Source of the DNA: Amyelois transitella
Lineage: Eukaryota > Arthropoda > Insecta > Lepidoptera > Pyralidae
Length of the DNA: 64,000 nt
Assembly: GCF_032362555.1 (NCBI RefSeq)
Contig: NC_083512.1
Span: 4,948,001 to 5,012,000, forward strand
Direction of reading: 5' to 3'
This document shows, one piece after another, positions 59,930-64,000 of this stretch (positions are counted from its first letter, which is position 1; the number at the start of each line of letters is the position of its first letter). The notes beneath the pieces are model-generated. The model searched no databases, was not told where the DNA came from, and worked only from the letters and a program-made list of their open reading frames with translations. The translations under genes were made by a program, and so were the position numbers.

Positions 59930-60130
59930 AGCCATCTGTTTCACTTCCCGTGCAGATTGTAAAAGTCAATCAAGGGATAGGGCTAATAAACTTGGGATTT
60001 TTCTTTCAGGCTAGCAACGTCTCAGCACTAAGCAGTATAGCTGAACGTGGGATTACAGTATATTCAAAATTGTTCTGGCTGTGTCTACACCATAAGGGAT
60101 ACCGACGTGATTGTATGTACCTATTATGTA
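59930..60130 (-). mobile_element. Short element, reverse and diverged copy
   Basis: AGGGCTAATAAACTTGGGAT, TAGCTGAACGTGGGATTAC and GGCTGTGTCTACACCATAAG correspond to the reverse complement of the 32862 copy. Confidence 0.65.
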
Positions 60131-62440
60131 TGGATTACCGAATGACGAAATATTCCACAGAGATTTTTTCAGCGCTTTATGGAAACACTATTCGAGAATA
60201 TATTTTTTTACCGCCCTGACACTCAGTTTGTAGCCCATTTCTTAATACAAAATGCCAAATGTTTACTTAAAGTTAAAAAGAGTTAAAATATATATTTTAT
60301 AACCAAACTATTAAAACATCTTCCCAAGTAGTAAAATTTGTGACGGAGTTACTGAGTCAGTTTGCGGCAGTCGTGAAGAGTTACTTATTCGTTCATTTGT
60401 ATTCAGTCCGCGACCACAGGAACCACCCTTCTGCGTAGCCTTATCTGAACCACGACAGCTGTTTTCTATTCGCTTTGAGGAGTTTATGAAAAATAATGAA
60501 AAGAAATTTATCAGAATACACGCACAAGCTAAACGAGTGTTAAATTTTGTTTTACCTTTGTTTTTCCGTAATGACTGATAGTAATTTTTTATAATATAAA
60601 TATTTTTTTTATTTTTTTTTTAATGTAGGTACATAAATACATCATATTACACAAAATAGCGGTTGTTAATTATTTCTAGGAAAAACATATCTAGTAATAT
60701 TATGTCAATTACAATAAGTAAATAAGGACACTTTAATGTAAGCAATGTACTAATTAAAATATTGATTTAGATTTACTACAAACTGCTTGCAACCAATAAT
60801 ATCTACGCTTATTATGTAAAAATTACGTGTAGATGTTACGAAAATAATTGCCACCAACCATCCAGCAGATGTTTGGCAGACGCAATGCAACGTTCCATTC
60901 ACGCGTACAAATGTAGCGAATTTATAAAATTCTTTTAAGCGGATTCTCCATTTGCATAACTGCTAATGCCCTTTAAAAGCGAACGTGTTAGGGAAGTTTC
61001 GAAAAATGTTTGCGCAAAGCCGTGAGCCGGCGCGCTGTTTGAGTTCCCGAAAAGTTTTTATTACCGCCACACCGTCATTTTCCCGTACAGTGAGCGCCTG
61101 ATTTCCCTAAGCAAAATTGTTTTATGTTACTGAACGCTGCATAACATTCCGTTTAACTAATTTTAGTAGAATACTAGCTATGTTGCATGATCCTGAGCAT
61201 TGAAGCTCAGTGGCGAAGGGTGTAGGAGAACACGCCAGGATGTGAGAGTAAAATTTGTGTTACAAATATGTGAAAAAAAAAAATACTATTTCTTAAAGTT
61301 TTTGGCTCAAGCAACCTAAGAAAATGAGCCAAAGCCTCGAGTCTTTTCTGTTCAGACTGCACCTCTAAAACAATAACATTACCTTGCCAAATGGGTCATC
61401 AAATGGAAGACAGATTGATGGATCGCCATTTGCCACCTCTAGCTGACTCATTGAAAGGATATTACTATGCTTTACGCTCGGTATAACCTAAGGGTGGTCG
61501 CCTATTTGAGACTTTTGTTGTTCTTGTTTCTGGTATAGAATTGTTAGTTCATAGTGTTTAATTAAAATTAATAAAATCAGGTAGTTTTGTGCGGTTAAAA
61601 GAATTCACGTATACATAAAAAGTAAAGATTTAACAATGTTGTGAGTTATCTAAGAGTGTAGGTTATTAGACATCGAGACAGTGGGATTATAAATATTGAT
61701 TGTATAAGTTACTTTGGTTATGAATAGTGAAATTATTGGAACGAAATTATGAGGTGAATTGGATGGAATAAAAGTGACATAATGGAATACTAACCTCACA
61801 GAACAAAGAGATTTGCATAAGAAGCAGCACGATAATTCGAGATAACAGATATAAAATATTTTCATTTCAATTTTATTTTTTAATAGAAAGACCAACAACA
61901 ACTTAAAATAGTCAAATGGAATACAGTTATCCAGCAAAAAAACCAATTAAAGGTTAACGCAATTAAAAAACAGAATAGGTAACTAAAGTTGAAAATTTAA
62001 AAGCTTTGAATCTTAATTGCAACAGAAACTATGAGGAAAAAACATATCGCTGGAAAATGATACCAAAGAAACGATCATTTGCATAATCAATAAGATAAAA
62101 ATAATGATGAGAATGTCTGTAATAACTGCGTAGCCTTATTATGTTTCAGAGTAAACAAAAATAAGCGAGAAGTAGGCGAAGCGTGCTCACACGTGTCGGG
62201 ACCATTATTTAATCTGTGGGTTTGGGAATTGGGGTTAAAATACCTAAGCAAATATGTTCTTACCTCTAGAAACTTAAGTTTGAATTTGAAACAGCCGGAT
62301 ATTATTCCTAAATTATTATTTTTTTAATTTATACCACCATTTTGACCGATCTTTTTCATCCTCAGTTGTTATGTGTGCACCATTGGCCATATGTCTCTGG
62401 CACATACATATATCCATAAATTATATTTCTATTGTTATAT

Positions 62441-62632
62441 TTAAATGTAAGTACCCAGCACATGTTTCGTAAATAGGTCAAAATAACGTCTTTGTTGCAA
62501 ACAAAACAGTATAAGGCGGGCGACATGTAACATTGTTTGTTTAGGCGCAGATACATCGCTTATCCAAACATGCGAGGAAAATGATGTTTTCTCTTTTGAT
62601 GCTCCACTTCTAACAATGCTTCCTCCAAAATC
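62441..62632 (-). other. Possible unassigned exon
   Basis: On the minus strand an acceptor CTCTGCTTTCAG at about 62633-62644 is followed by an open frame reading DFGGSIVRSGASKEKTSFS then SHVWISDVSAPKQTML. Codon use looks less random than its surroundings, but I recognise no family and see no partner exon. Confidence 0.2.
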
Positions 62633-64000
62633 TGAAAGCAGAGCATCTTGTGTTAATTTTCGCGAAAAATCATTCAACAATGCTACCTAGGAGTATCTGG
62701 TCAAGTGCTACCTATAATATAATGCCTTAAGCTGTCACTATCTCTTATTCTTAATTCATCTAGCTAAATGTGTCTTTACCCCGCAAGAGATAAATAAATG
62801 ACATGTGTGTTTATAATTAAAAAGAAAGTTCAAATAATAGGCAAAAGACAATTAAATGACGGAACATCAGGGAACTGGGAACAAAGCATGTTCGTTTCGA
62901 CCTCAATTGAAAAGTACTGAAAAACGCAGTAGGAAAAGGATTAATCTGTTATTTGCGGATGTCTGTCATGTTTGTGAAGCTCGCTGATGGATGTTTGTCT
63001 GTCTGTCTACGGCAGGTCGGGTACTAATTGAAGAGTCGGACCGGGGCGTTTGGAAAACTAAACACAAAACAAAGGGTGGGCATAGGTTTTTTTTAAGCCC
63101 GTTACAAGTCTTGGCAACAAAGGGCAGAGAAGTGAATTGCTATTGTTTGCCAAATGATCTTTAAAGTTGTTTAGACCATTACTTAAGTATTTTAGTTTAC
63201 ACATAATATATTAAAATTACTTTATTTGCTACTAGTATACTCAAATTTGATTGAATTGACGTCAGTCCAATGTGTTGGGTTTTAAACCGTATCATGTTTT
63301 ATTCTTTTACAGAAATATCTTTACCCTTCTACCCTTATTCATGGCGGACATGCTGTCACCGTGATAACATTTTGTGTGTTTGTCTGAATGTAAAGGTAAC
63401 CTCGCCCTACTTTTCTGTAAAAACAAATGTTTCATTCATCAATTTAATAATACATACGTAAGACGAATAAATAATAGTGCTACATTGGATGCGTATTGGC
63501 GTAAATAATTTTAATATAAAGCGTTAAAATATTTACAACGCATTTTGATATTTAATTTTTTTCTTGAAAAACCTTAATATTTATACTTCTTTACACATTT
63601 ACGAAATACTAACTAGACATGATCACAGCCTTAAGAAATCCACTGTTTCTTCTTTCTAAAATAACATTTCCATACGAGTTAGTTTTGTATTAATATGTTA
63701 ACGATATGATTACATTGCTATGAAACATTGGCAAATTAGGGGAATCTTATTATTTTTATCCAGGATTATAAATAATTGATTTCTGCAATAATGTTACATT
63801 TCCGTAGAAAAATGTTTTTATTATACAAACTTATAGAATCCTTAAACAAAGTCACTTTCCTTAAAAATGATACTGAAAAATTGCAGTCTTCCTAGCAGTA
63901 AACAGTAAACCGGTCTGGATCTAACTTCTCCCCTGCCCGTCCATAAATTTTGAATATATAATTATGACAAGGTTCCGAAAAAATCTCATCTCACCATTAC

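Larger units (their letters stand above)
55196..64000. other. 8.8-kb terminal stretch, no gene recognised
   Basis: A+T-rich with repeats at 56724-56870, 57610-57853, 58998-59095 and 59930-60130, a duplicated exon-like segment (57866-58284) and a possible exon at 62441-62632. About 60900-61120 is less A+T-rich. I found no convincing multi-exon gene on either strand. Confidence 0.5.

Noticed and set aside
59863-60219. 118-codon plus-strand open frame
   Set aside because: Mostly inside a reverse copy of the short (CATA)n-flanked element.
1-64000. CRISPR arrays, bacterial operons or integrated viral genes
   Set aside because: No regularly spaced repeats, no prokaryotic gene organisation, and no capsid, integrase or envelope-like frame was seen. 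The only polymerase frame is the LINE reverse transcriptase.

Overview
The window looks like nuclear DNA of a moth or butterfly. It is A+T-rich, genes are split into short exons by canonical GT..AG introns, and it carries repeats typical of Lepidoptera: fragments beginning CTAGCTGTGCCCGCG, tRNA-derived SINEs, an RTE-type LINE, and short elements ending in (CATA)n/(TATG)n. I worked by eye from splice-site phase and protein-family similarity. Exon junctions are therefore predictions, and no transcript data were available.

Layout. (1) 950-21617, + strand: a seven-exon, 323-residue nucleoside phosphorylase / MTA-SAH nucleosidase superfamily protein. Its 10.9-kb first intron holds, on the opposite strand, two galectin-like genes. 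The first (11322-8479) has a signal peptide and one domain. The second (5642-2107) has two domains in tandem and its first exon was not located. (2) 24463-27219, - strand: TAF13 of TFIID. (3) 28489-30273, + strand: RBMX2/Snu17-type spliceosome protein. It is divergent from TAF13 across 1.3 kb and convergent with the next gene. (4) 30657-32484, - strand: inositol polyphosphate 1-phosphatase. (5) 32485-40139: 7.6 kb of repeats and unassigned sequence. (6) 40140-47395 and 49181-54592, + strand: two tandem arylsulfatase B-like genes of seven visible exons each with matching exon lengths, followed by a broken third copy (54755-55188). The second gene carries a 5'-truncated RTE-type LINE with a long open reading frame, antisense in its fifth intron. 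(7) 55200-64000: no gene recognised, only repeats, a MITE and a small duplicated exon-like segment.

The genes do not form a pathway. TAF13, RBMX2 and INPP1 are housekeeping genes packed closely. The galectin-like and sulfatase loci look like small families growing by local duplication, and both act on or resemble proteins that act on glycans outside the cytosol. The most interesting points are the secreted galectin-fold proteins that have lost the usual sugar-binding residues, nested in another gene's intron; the possibility that one signal-peptide exon serves several galectin cassettes, since all their acceptors share the same phase; the repeated finding of degenerate copies of an exon's sequence just downstream in the following intron; and a short repeat family whose end matches the coding end and tail of the RTE-type LINE found here.
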